A stretch of 46,588 bases of DNA. It comes from Streptomyces sp. MUM 203J (GTDB lineage Bacteria > Actinomycetota > Actinomycetes > Streptomycetales > Streptomycetaceae). Of the stretch, positions 33,639-41,818 are shown in pieces; the stretch's first letter is position 1, and every line of letters begins with the position of its first letter. The notes under the pieces are model-generated. The model made no database searches. It was given only the letters and a program-made list of their open reading frames with translations, and had not been told where the DNA came from. The stretch covers positions 1 through 46,588 of the forward strand of contig NZ_JADWYO010000053.1 of NCBI RefSeq assembly GCF_022414595.1. The letters are read 5' to 3'. The translations under genes were made by a program, and so were the position numbers.

Positions 33639-34736
33639 TCAGACGTCCTGGAGGGCGTCCTCCGCGGGGACGTCCTCCGGGTCTTCGTCCCCCGGGCCGG
33701 GTACGTAGCGGAGGACGCCCCACATGTGCCGGTCCTCGGGCCGGTCGTCCGGCCCCGCGGTCACGCACCCGGCGAGGGCCTCACGCAGCGCGTCCCCGTC
33801 GGTGCCGGAGCCGATGAGGACCAGCTGGGTCAGGCGCGGCTCGCCGGACGCCCAGGGCCGCGGGTAGAACCGCAGGAAACGGCCGACGGCGTGCACCGCG
33901 TACCGGTTGGCGGCGTCGCCCTCGCCGAAGTCGACGAAGCCCTTGATCCGGTACAGCCCCTCGGGCCGTGAGTCCAGGAAGTCCATGAGCCGACGCGGAT
34001 GCAGGGGCACGTCGCTGGTGAAGGACACCGTGTCGTACAGCGCGTGCGGGTGCCCGGTGTGGTCGTGGGCGGCGTCGTACGCCTCCGCGTACAGGTCCTC
34101 GAAGGAGAGCTGGCTCCCGCCGACGAGGTCGTCCTCGGGCCTTGCCGCCCGGTCGAAGAGCAGTTCGGGATCGACCCGCCCGTAGGCCGCGTCGACCACG
34201 GCGGCACGGTCCGCGAGGCCGGTGACGGACCTCCGTACCCGGCGCAGCCCGTCCTCCGGGACGCGGTCGGACTTGTTGACGACGACCAGGTCCGCGAGGG
34301 CGAGATGCCGGTCCGTCTCGGGGTGGCGGGCGCGGGTGGCGTCGAACTCGGCGGCGTCGACGACCTGCACGAGTCCGCCGTAGACGATCCGCTCGTTGTC
34401 GCTGGCGAGGAGCATCCTGATCAGCTCCTGGGGCTCCGCGAGACCGCTGGCCTCGATGACGATGACGTCGAGGCGGGAGGACGGCCGGGTGAGGATCTCC
34501 AGGTAGGTGTCGAGTTCGCCCGCGTCGACGGCGCAGCACAGGCAGCCGTTGCCGAGGGAGACAGTGGAGCCGACCTGGCCGGCGACGGTCATCGCGTCGA
34601 TCTCGATGGACCCGAAGTCGTTGACCATGACGCCGATACGGGTGCCCCGGGCGGTGCGCAGGAGATGGTTCAGCAGGGTCGTCTTGCCGGATCCGAGGAA
34701 TCCCGAGAGGACGACAACGGGGATCTGCTGCGGGCT
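33639..34736 (-). CDS. COG0523 (CobW/ZNG1-like) metallochaperone GTPase
   Basis: A 365-aa G3E-family GTPase. Walker A GFLGSGKTT is near residue 12, the metal-binding CxCC signature GNGCLCC is between the switches, the guanine box is NKSD, and a C-terminal CobW_C domain is present. The His/Asp-rich HDHTGHPHALYD segment may be a further metal site. Such proteins deliver zinc or cobalt to client enzymes, often in metal starvation. No Zur box was identified. The start is probably TTG at 34736 (AAAGG 7 nt upstream), giving the family N-terminus; GTG at 34766 would add 10 residues but has no ribosome site. It is convergent with parC, with only 3 nt between stops. Confidence 0.82.
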   Translation of the reverse strand, partial: SPQQIPVVVLSGFLGSGKTTLLNHLLRTARGTRIGVMVNDFGSIEIDAMTVAGQVGSTVSLGNGCLCCAVDAGELDTYLEILTRPSSRLDVIVIEASGLAEPQELIRMLLASDNERIVYGGLVQVVDAAEFDATRARHPETDRHLALADLVVVNKSDRVPEDGLRRVRRSVTGLADRAAVVDAAYGRVDPELLFDRAARPEDDLVGGSQLSFEDLYAEAYDAAHDHTGHPHALYDTVSFTSDVPLHPRRLMDFLDSRPEGLYRIKGFVDFGEGDAANRYAVHAVGRFLRFYPRPWASGEPRLTQLVLIGSGTDGDALREALAGCVTAGPDDRPEDRHMWGVLRYVPGPGDEDPEDVPAEDALQDV

Positions 34737-34862
34737 CAAGGGGCGCCTTTCTCGCTGGCCGTCCACCGGGTACGGCGCTGATCAGGCCCTTCAGGATAGG
34801 CGGGCCCGGAAGTGACGCCGGCCATTCCCCGGGGCGGCGGGGGCCGTCTAGCGTGAGCCGCC

Positions 34863-36491
34863 ATGAGGCTGGGCCGACCCCGCAGGGTCTTCTCGCAGGT
34901 GCTGCTCATGCAGCTCGCCGTCGCGGCCGGGGTGACGATCCTGGTGACGGGCCTGTTCCTGTGGCCGCTGAGCGCGCAGCTGGACGACCAGGCGATGCGG
35001 CGGGCCCTGGCGATCGCTCAGACCACGGCGTCGCCCGGGGTGGCGGCCGAGCTGATGGCGACGCCGCCGGACCCGGACGGCCCGGTCCAGGCCGGTGCCG
35101 AGCGCGTCCGGCGGGCCACGGGCGCGGAGTACGTGGTGGTGATGGACCTGCGCGGGGTGCGCTGGTCGCACCCGGACCCGCACCGGATCGGGGGCGTGGT
35201 GTCCACGGACCCGAGCCGGGCGCTGGGCGGCCACGAGGTGATGGAGATCGACAGCGGGACCCTCGGCCGTACGGCCCGGGGCAAGGTGCCGCTGCGGGCG
35301 CGGGACGGCGAGATCGTCGGCGCGGTATCGGTGGGCATCGCGTACGACACGGTGCGCGGCCGGTTCCTGGCGGCGATCCCGGGGCTGCTGGCGTACTCGG
35401 GCGGGGCGCTGGCGGTGGGGGCGCTGGCGGCGTGGCTGATATCGCGGAGGGTGCAGCGGCAGACCCGGGACCTGGCGTTCTCGGACATCTCGGCGCTGCT
35501 GGCGGAGCGGGAGGCGATGCTGCACGGCATTCGGGAGGGGGTCGTGGCGCTGGACGGGGCAGGGCGGATCCGGCTGGTCAACGACGAGGCGCAGCGGCTG
35601 CTGGGGCTGGGGCCGGAGGTGACGGGCGGCGCGGTGGACGCGGTGCTGGGCGCGGGCCGCACGGCGGATGTCCTGACCGGGCGGGTCGCCGGGGAGGACC
35701 TGGTGGCGGTCCGGGGGCAGCGGGTGCTGGTGGCGAACCGGATGCCGACGGACGACGGCGGCGCGGTGGTCACCCTGCGGGACCGTACCGAGCTGGAGCG
35801 GCTGGGCCGCGAGCTGGACGCGACTCGCGGTCTGATCGACGCGCTGCGGGCACAGGACCACGAGCACGCGAACCGGATGCACACGCTGCTGGGGCTGCTC
35901 CAGCTGGGGTTGCACGAGGAGGCGGTGGAGTTCCTCACCGACGTGGTGGGGGTGCACCGGGCCACGGCCGAGCAGGTCACGGAGCGGGTGCGGGACCCGC
36001 TGGTGGCGGCGCTGCTGGTAGGGAAGGCGGCGGTGGCGGCGGAGCGGGGGGTGGCGCTGCGGATCGCCGAGGGGTCGCTGCTGCCGGACCGGCTGGTGGA
36101 GCCCCGGGAGCTGGTGACCGTCGTCGGGAACCTGGTGGACAACGCGCTGGACGCGGCGGCGGGGTCCGCCGACCCGCTGGTCCAGGTGGAGTTCGACGTC
36201 CGGGACCGCACGGTGGTGCTGCACGTGGCGGACAGCGGGCCGGGGGTGCCGGTGGAGCAGCGCGAGGCGGTGTTCACCGACGGCTGGTCCACCAAGCGCC
36301 GCCCCGCGCACGGTGGTGAGCGGGGCCTGGGTCTGCCGCTGGTACGGCGCCTGGCGGAGCGCCACGGGGGCGCGGTGACGGTGGGGACGGGCCGTCTGGG
36401 CGGCGCGCGGTTCACGGTCACGCTGCCGGAGGCGGTGGCTTCTCCGGGCCCGCCCGCTCCCGGCTGTGCCGATGCGCGCCGCAGCGGCTGA
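34863..36491 (+). CDS. CitA/DcuS-type sensor histidine kinase, orphan here
   Basis: A 542-aa sensor kinase. TM1 is at about 10-36, an extracytoplasmic PAS-like sensor covers 40-170 with GVVSTDPSRALGGHEV, and TM2 covers 170-195. A cytoplasmic PAS follows (about 215-310). The phospho-acceptor His333 is in QDHEHANRMHTLLGLL, the H-box form of citrate/C4-dicarboxylate kinases. A HATPase has the N-box VGNLVDNALDA and G-boxes. The ATG at 34863 follows a short gap from the divergent GTPase gene. Kinases of this type normally sit beside a CitB-like response regulator, and none is present on either side in the window. The adjacent organic-acid-type symporter operon may be its target. Confidence 0.85.
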   Translation: MRLGRPRRVFSQVLLMQLAVAAGVTILVTGLFLWPLSAQLDDQAMRRALAIAQTTASPGVAAELMATPPDPDGPVQAGAERVRRATGAEYVVVMDLRGVRWSHPDPHRIGGVVSTDPSRALGGHEVMEIDSGTLGRTARGKVPLRARDGEIVGAVSVGIAYDTVRGRFLAAIPGLLAYSGGALAVGALAAWLISRRVQRQTRDLAFSDISALLAEREAMLHGIREGVVALDGAGRIRLVNDEAQRLLGLGPEVTGGAVDAVLGAGRTADVLTGRVAGEDLVAVRGQRVLVANRMPTDDGGAVVTLRDRTELERLGRELDATRGLIDALRAQDHEHANRMHTLLGLLQLGLHEEAVEFLTDVVGVHRATAEQVTERVRDPLVAALLVGKAAVAAERGVALRIAEGSLLPDRLVEPRELVTVVGNLVDNALDAAAGSADPLVQVEFDVRDRTVVLHVADSGPGVPVEQREAVFTDGWSTKRRPAHGGERGLGLPLVRRLAERHGGAVTVGTGRLGGARFTVTLPEAVASPGPPAPGCADARRSG

Positions 36492-36501
36492 GGTCGGCGC
36501 G

Positions 36502-36526
36502 TCCGGCGCCCGAGGACGAGCGGCGA
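36502..36526 (+). repeat. Dispersed intergenic repeat, copy B
   Basis: TCCGGCGCCCGAGGACGAGC followed by GGCGA, in the gap after the kinase gene. It matches copies at 25960-25984 and, inverted, 7538-7568. Confidence 0.6.
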
Positions 36527-36590
36527 CGCGCCGATGCCGGAGGCATGGAGGCGAAGCCCTCCCTCTCCGGAGGGGCCGCGCCGGGGCCGG

Positions 36591-38189
36591 TCACACGGCG
36601 CCCGCACCTGTCAGAGCCCGCACCTCCGCCTCCGCGTACCTCGCCGCGTCCGGCGGCTCCGGAGAGGTCACCGTGCCCAGCCACCCGGCGAGGAACCCCA
36701 GCGGGACGGACACGACCCCGGGGTTCTGAAGCGGGAACAGCTGGAAGTCCAGGCCCGGGAACAGCGCCTCCGGCGTGCCGGACACCACCGGGGACAGCAC
36801 CACGAGCAGCACCGCCGGAACAAGCCCTCCGTACACCGACCACACCGCCCCGCGTGAGGTGAACCGCCGCCAGAAGAGCGAGTAGACCAGGACCGGCAGG
36901 TTCGCGGAGGCGGCCACCGCGAAGGCCAGCCCCACCAGGAACGCCACGTTCAGGTCCTGGGCCAGCAGCCCGAGCCCGATCGCGGCGGCGCCGATGACCA
37001 CCGCCGCCACCCGGGCCACGGCGACCTCGCTGTACGGCGTCGCCACGCCCCGTCGCCGTACCAGCGAGGCGTACAGGTCGTGGGCCACGGACGTGGAGGA
37101 CGCGAGGGTGATTCCCGCGACGACGGCCAGGATCGTCGCGAACGCCACCGCCGCGACCACCGCGAACAGCACCGCCCCTCCCGTGGTGCCCGCTCCCCCG
37201 CCCAGGAAGAGCGCGAGCAGCGGCACGGCGGTGTTCCCGGCCGCGTTGGATTCCCGTACGGCGTCGCTGCCGAGCAGCGCGGCGGCGCCGAAGCCGAGCA
37301 CGATGGTCATCAGGTAGAAGCTGCCGATCAGGCCGATGGACCAGACGGTCGAGCGGCGCGCGGAGCGAGCGGTCGGCACGGTGTAGAAGCGGGCCAGGAT
37401 GTGCGGCAGTCCGGCGGTCCCCAGAACCAGGGCCAGGCCGAGGCTGATGAAGTCCAGCCGGGCCGTCCAGTCCGTGCCGTACGCCAGTCCGGGGCTGAGG
37501 AAGTCCCGGCCGTGCCCGCTGCGGTCGGCGGCCGTGTTCAGCAGCTGGTCGAGGTCGCCGTGGAAGCGGAGCAGGACGAGCCCGGTCAGGGCGAGCGCGC
37601 CGGCCATCAGCAGCACGGCTTTGACGATCTGGATCCAGGTGGTGGCGCGCATCCCTCCCAACGTCACGTAGACGACCATCAGGGCTCCCACCCCGACGAC
37701 GGTCCACGAGCGCGCGGCTCCGCTCGTGCCGCCCAGGAGAAGGGCGACGAGGCTGCCCGCTCCGACCATCTGGGCGACCAGATAGAGAACGGACACGGTC
37801 ACGGAGGAGGTTCCCACCGCCGTACGGATTCTCCGCTCGCCCATGCGGGCGGCGATGACGTCGGCCAGCGTGAACCGTCCGCAGTTGCGGACCAGTTCCG
37901 CTACGAGGAGCAGCACCACCAGCCAGGCGACGAGGAAGCCGACGGAGTACAGCATGCCGTCGTAGCCGTAGAGGGCGATGAGCCCGGAGATGCCGAGGAA
38001 GGACGCGGCGGACATGTAGTCGCCCGCGATGGCGAAACCGTTCTCCATCGGGGAGAACAGCCGCCCGCCCGCGTAGAACTCCTCGGCGGAGCCGCGCCGG
38101 CGGCGGCCCGCCCAGGTCGTGATCCCGAGCGTCACGGCGACGAAGGCACTGAACAGCAGCAGGGCGAGGGTCTGGTGGCCTCCGGTCAC
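36591..38189 (-). CDS. Sodium:solute symporter, ActP (acetate permease) type
   Basis: A 532-aa member of the solute:sodium symporter family with about 13 membrane helices. The segment NGFAIAGDYMSAASFLGISG near residue 50 is diagnostic of the ActP/monocarboxylate branch, and TLGGMRATTWIQIVKAVLL is a second family block. The likely substrates are acetate or related small carboxylates. It begins with GTG at 38189, overlapping the stop of the DUF485 gene by four bases (GTGA), and it ends 100 nt from the kinase gene. Confidence 0.88.
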   Translation of the reverse strand: MTGGHQTLALLLFSAFVAVTLGITTWAGRRRRGSAEEFYAGGRLFSPMENGFAIAGDYMSAASFLGISGLIALYGYDGMLYSVGFLVAWLVVLLLVAELVRNCGRFTLADVIAARMGERRIRTAVGTSSVTVSVLYLVAQMVGAGSLVALLLGGTSGAARSWTVVGVGALMVVYVTLGGMRATTWIQIVKAVLLMAGALALTGLVLLRFHGDLDQLLNTAADRSGHGRDFLSPGLAYGTDWTARLDFISLGLALVLGTAGLPHILARFYTVPTARSARRSTVWSIGLIGSFYLMTIVLGFGAAALLGSDAVRESNAAGNTAVPLLALFLGGGAGTTGGAVLFAVVAAVAFATILAVVAGITLASSTSVAHDLYASLVRRRGVATPYSEVAVARVAAVVIGAAAIGLGLLAQDLNVAFLVGLAFAVAASANLPVLVYSLFWRRFTSRGAVWSVYGGLVPAVLLVVLSPVVSGTPEALFPGLDFQLFPLQNPGVVSVPLGFLAGWLGTVTSPEPPDAARYAEAEVRALTGAGAV

Positions 38190-38668
38190 CGCTTGGCCTC
38201 CCGGGTCATCTGCTGGGTGTCCCAGCGCAGGTCGAGCGCGGCGCGGTCGCGGTGCACGCGTGCGTGCCGGGTGTAGGCCCAGGTGAGCGCGAAGGTGGTG
38301 AGGAACTGTCCCAGGCAGGCGAGCATGGCCACGTTCACCGCACCCGCGACGGGACGGGCCATCAGCCCGGGCGCCGCGGTCGCGGCGGCCAGGTACGCGA
38401 GGTACCAGCCGAGGAAACCGGCCGTGGCCGGGAGGACGAACCGGCGGTACCGGCTGCGCACTTCCCGGAAGGCGGGGCTGCGCTGGACCTCCAGATAGAT
38501 GTCGGCCGCGCTGCGGGGCCGCTCGGCGGGACCCGGACCCGGATCCGGAGGGAGCCCCGTCCCGGCCGGCTCGCCCCAGCCGGAGGCCAGCGCGTCGTAC
38601 CAGGGGTCCTGGATCCGCGTCGTGGTGCCGCCGGGTCCGGCGGTGTCGGGTCGTTCCCAGTTGTCCAC
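38186..38668 (-). CDS. DUF485 membrane protein (YjcH-like)
   Basis: A 160-aa protein. A long N-terminal cytoplasmic part (about 75 residues, Gly/Pro-rich) precedes the DUF485 domain: AFREVRSRYRRFVLPATAGF, two membrane helices (around FLGWYLAYLAAATAA and VNVAMLACLGQFLTTFALTW), and a short basic end. In E. coli and many bacteria the DUF485 gene (yjcH) sits directly before actP, as here, and the two proteins are presumed to work together. The start is GTG with AAGGAG 10 nt upstream. It is the first gene of the two-gene operon. Confidence 0.88.
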   Translation of the reverse strand: MDNWERPDTAGPGGTTTRIQDPWYDALASGWGEPAGTGLPPDPGPGPAERPRSAADIYLEVQRSPAFREVRSRYRRFVLPATAGFLGWYLAYLAAATAAPGLMARPVAGAVNVAMLACLGQFLTTFALTWAYTRHARVHRDRAALDLRWDTQQMTREAKR

Positions 38669-38786
38669 CCGTCAACTCTCCTTGTCAGCGAACCGTTTCG
38701 GCCGCGTGGCCCAAGGATGGGCAGATCGGGAAGATCCTGGCCTCTTCTCCCGCGCACTTCACCCCATCAGGTGATATTGGATGCAT

Positions 38787-38826
38787 GAAGCCCATCAGCC
38801 GGGCAGTGTTCCGGCCGATGGGCTTC
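38787..38826. terminator. parE terminator hairpin
   Basis: GAAGCCCATCAGCCGG (38787-38802) is inverted at 38811-38826 with one mismatch, a 16-bp stem with an 8-nt loop, 37 nt beyond the parE stop on the minus strand. Confidence 0.75.
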
Positions 38827-38862
38827 GAGAGATGCTGCGACGCAAGCGCCCCGGGGAGGGCC

Positions 38863-40980
38863 TCAGGCGTCGATACGGGAGCGGTCGAGGGTGGCCGCGG
38901 AGCTGGTGATGAACTCCTTGCGGGGCGCCACCTCGTTGCCCATGAGCAGGTCGAATACCTGCTCGGAGGCCTCCAGGTCACCGATGTTGATGCGGCGGAG
39001 GGTGCGGTGGCGCGGGTCCATGGTGGTCTCGGCCAGCTGGTCGGCGTCCATCTCGCCGAGGCCCTTGTAGCGCTGGACGGACTCCTTGAAGCGGACGCCC
39101 TTGCGCTGGAACTCCAGCAGAGTCTGGCGCAGTTCGCTGTCCGAGTACGTGTACACGTACTTGTCCTGGCCCTTCTTGGGCTGGACCAGCTCGATCCGGT
39201 GCAGCGGCGGCACGGCGGCGAAGACCCGCCCGGCCTCCACCATGGGCCGCATGTAGCGCTGGAAGAGCGTGAGGAGCAGGCAGCGGATGTGCGCACCGTC
39301 GACGTCGGCGTCGACCAGGAGCACGATCTTGCCGTAGCGGGCGGCGTCGAGGTCGAAGGTCCGGCCCGACCCGGCCCCTATGACCTGGATGATCGCGCCG
39401 CACTCGGCGTTCTTCAGCATGTCCGAGACGGACGACTTCTGGACGTTGAGGATCTTGCCGCGGATGGGCAGCAGCGCCTGGAACTCGCTGTTGCGGGCGA
39501 GCTTGGCGGTGCCGAGCGCGGAGTCGCCCTCGACGATGAAGAGTTCGCTGCGCTCGACGTCGTCGCTGCGGCAGTCCGCGAGCTTGGCGGGCAGGGAGGA
39601 GGTCTCCAGAGCGGTCTTCCGGCGCTGGGCCTCCTTGTGCTGGCGGGCGGCGATGCGGGTGCGGGCCGCGGCGACGGCCTTCTCCAGTACGGCGCGGGCC
39701 TGGGCCTTGGCGTCCCGCTTGGTGGAGGTCAGGAAGGCCTTGAGCTCCTTGGCGACGACGTTCGCCACGATCCGGTTGGCGGCGGAGGTGCCCAGCACCT
39801 CCTTGGTCTGGCCCTCGAACTGCGGCTCGGCCAGCCGTACGGTCACGACGGCGGTGAGGCCCTCCAGGGCGTCGTCCTTGACGATGTCGTCCTCGGCCAC
39901 ACGCAGCAGCTTGGCGGAGCGCAGCACCTCGTTGACCGTCTTGGTGACGGCGCGTTCGAAACCGGTGACATGCGTGCCGCCCTTGGGGGTGGCGATGATG
40001 TTCACGAACGACCGGACGGTGGAGTCGTAGCCGGTGCCCCAGCGCAGCGCGACGTCGACGCCGAGTTCCCGGGTGACCTCGGTGGGTGTCATGTGGCCGC
40101 GCTCGTCGAGGACGGGCACGGTCTCCTTGAAGGTGCCCTGCCCGGACAGCCGCAGCACGTCGCAGACGGGCCTGTCCTGGGCGAGGAACTCGCAGAACTC
40201 GCTGATGCCGCCGTCGAACCGGAAGATCTCCTGGCTCTTGCCGATGCCCTCCAGGTCGCGGTCGTCCCGGACGACGATGGTGAGCCCGGGCACCAGGAAC
40301 GCGGTCTGGCGCGCCCGCTGGTGCAGCGTCTCCAGGGAGAGCTTGGCGTCCTTGAGGAAGATCTGGCGGTCCGCCCAGTACCGTACGCGCGTGCCGGTGC
40401 GGGTCTTCGGGACGCGCTTGCCCTTGCGCAGGCCGCCGGACGGGTCGAAGGGGGCGTCGGGACCGGACTCCGTGAACATGCCGGGGACGCCGCGGCGGAA
40501 GCTGACGGAGTGGGTGGCTCCGCTCCGGTCGACCTCGACGTCGAGCCGCGACGAGAGCGCGTTGACGACGGAGGCGCCCACTCCGTGCAGGCCGCCGGAG
40601 GCGGCGTACGAGCCGCCGCCGAACTTGCCGCCGGCGTGCAGCTTGGTCATCACGACCTCGACGCCGGACAGCCCGGTCTTCGGCTCCACGTCGACGGGGA
40701 TGCCCCGGCCGTTGTCACGGACCTCCACCGACCCGTCGTCGTGCAGGACGACCTCGATGTGGTCGCAGTAGCCGCCGAGGGCCTCGTCGACGGAGTTGTC
40801 GATGATCTCCCAGAGGCAGTGCATCAGGCCGCGGCTGTCCGTGGACCCGATGTACATCCCGGGCCGTTTGCGCACCGCCTCTAGTCCCTCCAGGACGAGC
40901 AGGTGCCGCGCGGTGTAGTTGGAACCGTCACGGTCTGCGGTCAGCAGCGCACTGGACGGAACGGACGTTTCGGCGGTCAC
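38863..40980 (-). CDS. parE: DNA topoisomerase IV subunit B (GyrB-like)
   Basis: A 705-aa ATPase subunit. The GHKL ATP site has WEIIDNSVDEALGG (Asn62 region), DNGRGIPVD and the lid GGLHGVGASVVNALS. The TOPRIM domain has Glu484 in VEGDSALGTAK and the metal DADVDG at about 556-561. The TOPRIM loop reads SALG where most GyrB/ParE proteins have SAGG. It pairs with ParC for decatenation of daughter chromosomes; the two genes lie 5 kb apart with other genes between. The start is GTG with GAGGAG 8 nt upstream. It is probably monocistronic. Confidence 0.93.
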   Translation of the reverse strand: MTAETSVPSSALLTADRDGSNYTARHLLVLEGLEAVRKRPGMYIGSTDSRGLMHCLWEIIDNSVDEALGGYCDHIEVVLHDDGSVEVRDNGRGIPVDVEPKTGLSGVEVVMTKLHAGGKFGGGSYAASGGLHGVGASVVNALSSRLDVEVDRSGATHSVSFRRGVPGMFTESGPDAPFDPSGGLRKGKRVPKTRTGTRVRYWADRQIFLKDAKLSLETLHQRARQTAFLVPGLTIVVRDDRDLEGIGKSQEIFRFDGGISEFCEFLAQDRPVCDVLRLSGQGTFKETVPVLDERGHMTPTEVTRELGVDVALRWGTGYDSTVRSFVNIIATPKGGTHVTGFERAVTKTVNEVLRSAKLLRVAEDDIVKDDALEGLTAVVTVRLAEPQFEGQTKEVLGTSAANRIVANVVAKELKAFLTSTKRDAKAQARAVLEKAVAAARTRIAARQHKEAQRRKTALETSSLPAKLADCRSDDVERSELFIVEGDSALGTAKLARNSEFQALLPIRGKILNVQKSSVSDMLKNAECGAIIQVIGAGSGRTFDLDAARYGKIVLLVDADVDGAHIRCLLLTLFQRYMRPMVEAGRVFAAVPPLHRIELVQPKKGQDKYVYTYSDSELRQTLLEFQRKGVRFKESVQRYKGLGEMDADQLAETTMDPRHRTLRRINIGDLEASEQVFDLLMGNEVAPRKEFITSSAATLDRSRIDA

Positions 40981-41130
40981 GCGGTTCGCTCCTCGCTGAA
41001 TTTGAGTACGGGCCCCACGGGGTAAGGGTCGGCGTCGGTCGCCGCTCAGAGCGTACAGAGGCCTGGTAGAGCCGTTGTCACGCCACCCTCGCGAAACCTC
41101 ATGCTAGTCCAGAGTCGTACGAGCGTTCGA

Positions 41131-41146
41131 TCACCCGTACGGGTGA
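41131..41146. promoter_or_regulatory. 16-bp palindrome, candidate operator
   Basis: TCACCCGTACGGGTGA is a perfect palindrome about 150 nt upstream of parE and 270 nt upstream of the DUF7455 gene. It is typical of a dimeric regulator site, but no regulator can be named. Confidence 0.35.
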
Positions 41147-41350
41147 CGTGGACATCACGTTCCCTTCCAGGCATGAACCATTTAGGCTCCGGGCACGTCC
41201 TCATGCACAACCGGCAACCCGGCCGGGAGGACGGACGAGACAGACAACGCGAAACCCGTAACGCAGAGCGACACAGCAATACGGCTCATTCGCCGCCAAC
41301 CGGCAGCAGCCAGCCTCCTTGGAAAAACTTTCGAGGAAAAGCCGCGAGCG

Positions 41351-41377
41351 GGAACGTTTTCGGCCTGGTTGGATGTT
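41351..41377 (+). promoter_or_regulatory. Candidate SigR-type promoter
   Basis: GGAAC (41351-41355), a 19-bp spacer and GTT (41375-41377) fit the SigR consensus GGAAY-N18/19-GTT of the thiol-oxidative-stress sigma factor. The start would fall about 34 nt before the DUF7455 start codon. A single weak-information match. Confidence 0.35.
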
Positions 41378-41418
41378 GTCCCTGGTACGACAGCTCGTCG
41401 AGCTAGAGAAGAGGCGAC

Positions 41419-41649
41419 GTGACTACTGTTCTGACCCCCGCGAGCCCGCTGACGGCCGCCGACCGCTGCGACCGCTGCGGCGCCCAGGCATATCTGCGCG
41501 TCGTGCTGACCAGCGGTGGCGAACTGCTCTTCTGCGCCCACCACGGTCGCAAGTTCGAGCCCGAGCTGAAGAAGGTCGCCGCGGAGATACAGGATGAGAC
41601 GGACCGGCTCACGACCGTGCCGGCCGGCGCAGCCACCGAGGACCGCTGA
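41419..41649 (+). CDS. Small zinc-ribbon protein (DUF7455)
   Basis: A 76-aa conserved actinobacterial protein. CDRCG (Cys17, Cys20) and LFCAHHG (Cys39, His41/42) form a likely treble zinc site around a short beta hairpin (AYLRVVLTSGGEL). A charged helix (KFEPELKKVAAEIQDETDRL) follows. Its function is unknown; the family is common next to hrdB/parE in Streptomyces. The start is GTG at 41419 with AGAGG upstream. If the SigR-like promoter is real, the zinc-thiol site would fit a redox role, but this is inference. Confidence 0.8.
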   Translation: MTTVLTPASPLTAADRCDRCGAQAYLRVVLTSGGELLFCAHHGRKFEPELKKVAAEIQDETDRLTTVPAGAATEDR

Positions 41650-41695
41650 CACGCGCATCCACGACGAGCGGCAGCCGGTCCAGGACCGGCCCGAC

Positions 41696-41729
41696 GGGCG
41701 GCCGTCCCCTCACCCTGGGGAGGCCGCCC
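41696..41729. terminator. Terminator hairpin between DUF7455 and protease genes
   Basis: GGGCGGCC (41696-41703) pairs with GGCCGCCC (41722-41729), and CCCC/GGGG extend it inward around a short loop. It follows a smaller dyad at 41675-41689 (CCGGTCCAGGACCGG). The position between converging transcripts suits a bidirectional terminator. Confidence 0.6.
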
Positions 41730-41818
41730 GCCGTCGTACCCCCGCTCCGGCCTGAATCACCGGAACCGGGGCCTTGGGCACCGCCCGCAGTCCCGGCGAC
41801 GGGCGCGGCGGGTTGCGG

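Larger units (their letters stand above)
40981..41418. other. 438-bp divergent intergenic region between parE and DUF7455 gene
   Basis: No gene is supported here. It contains the palindrome at 41131-41146 and a possible SigR promoter at 41351-41377, both listed separately. The parE promoter must also lie here but I could not pick it out. Confidence 0.5.
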
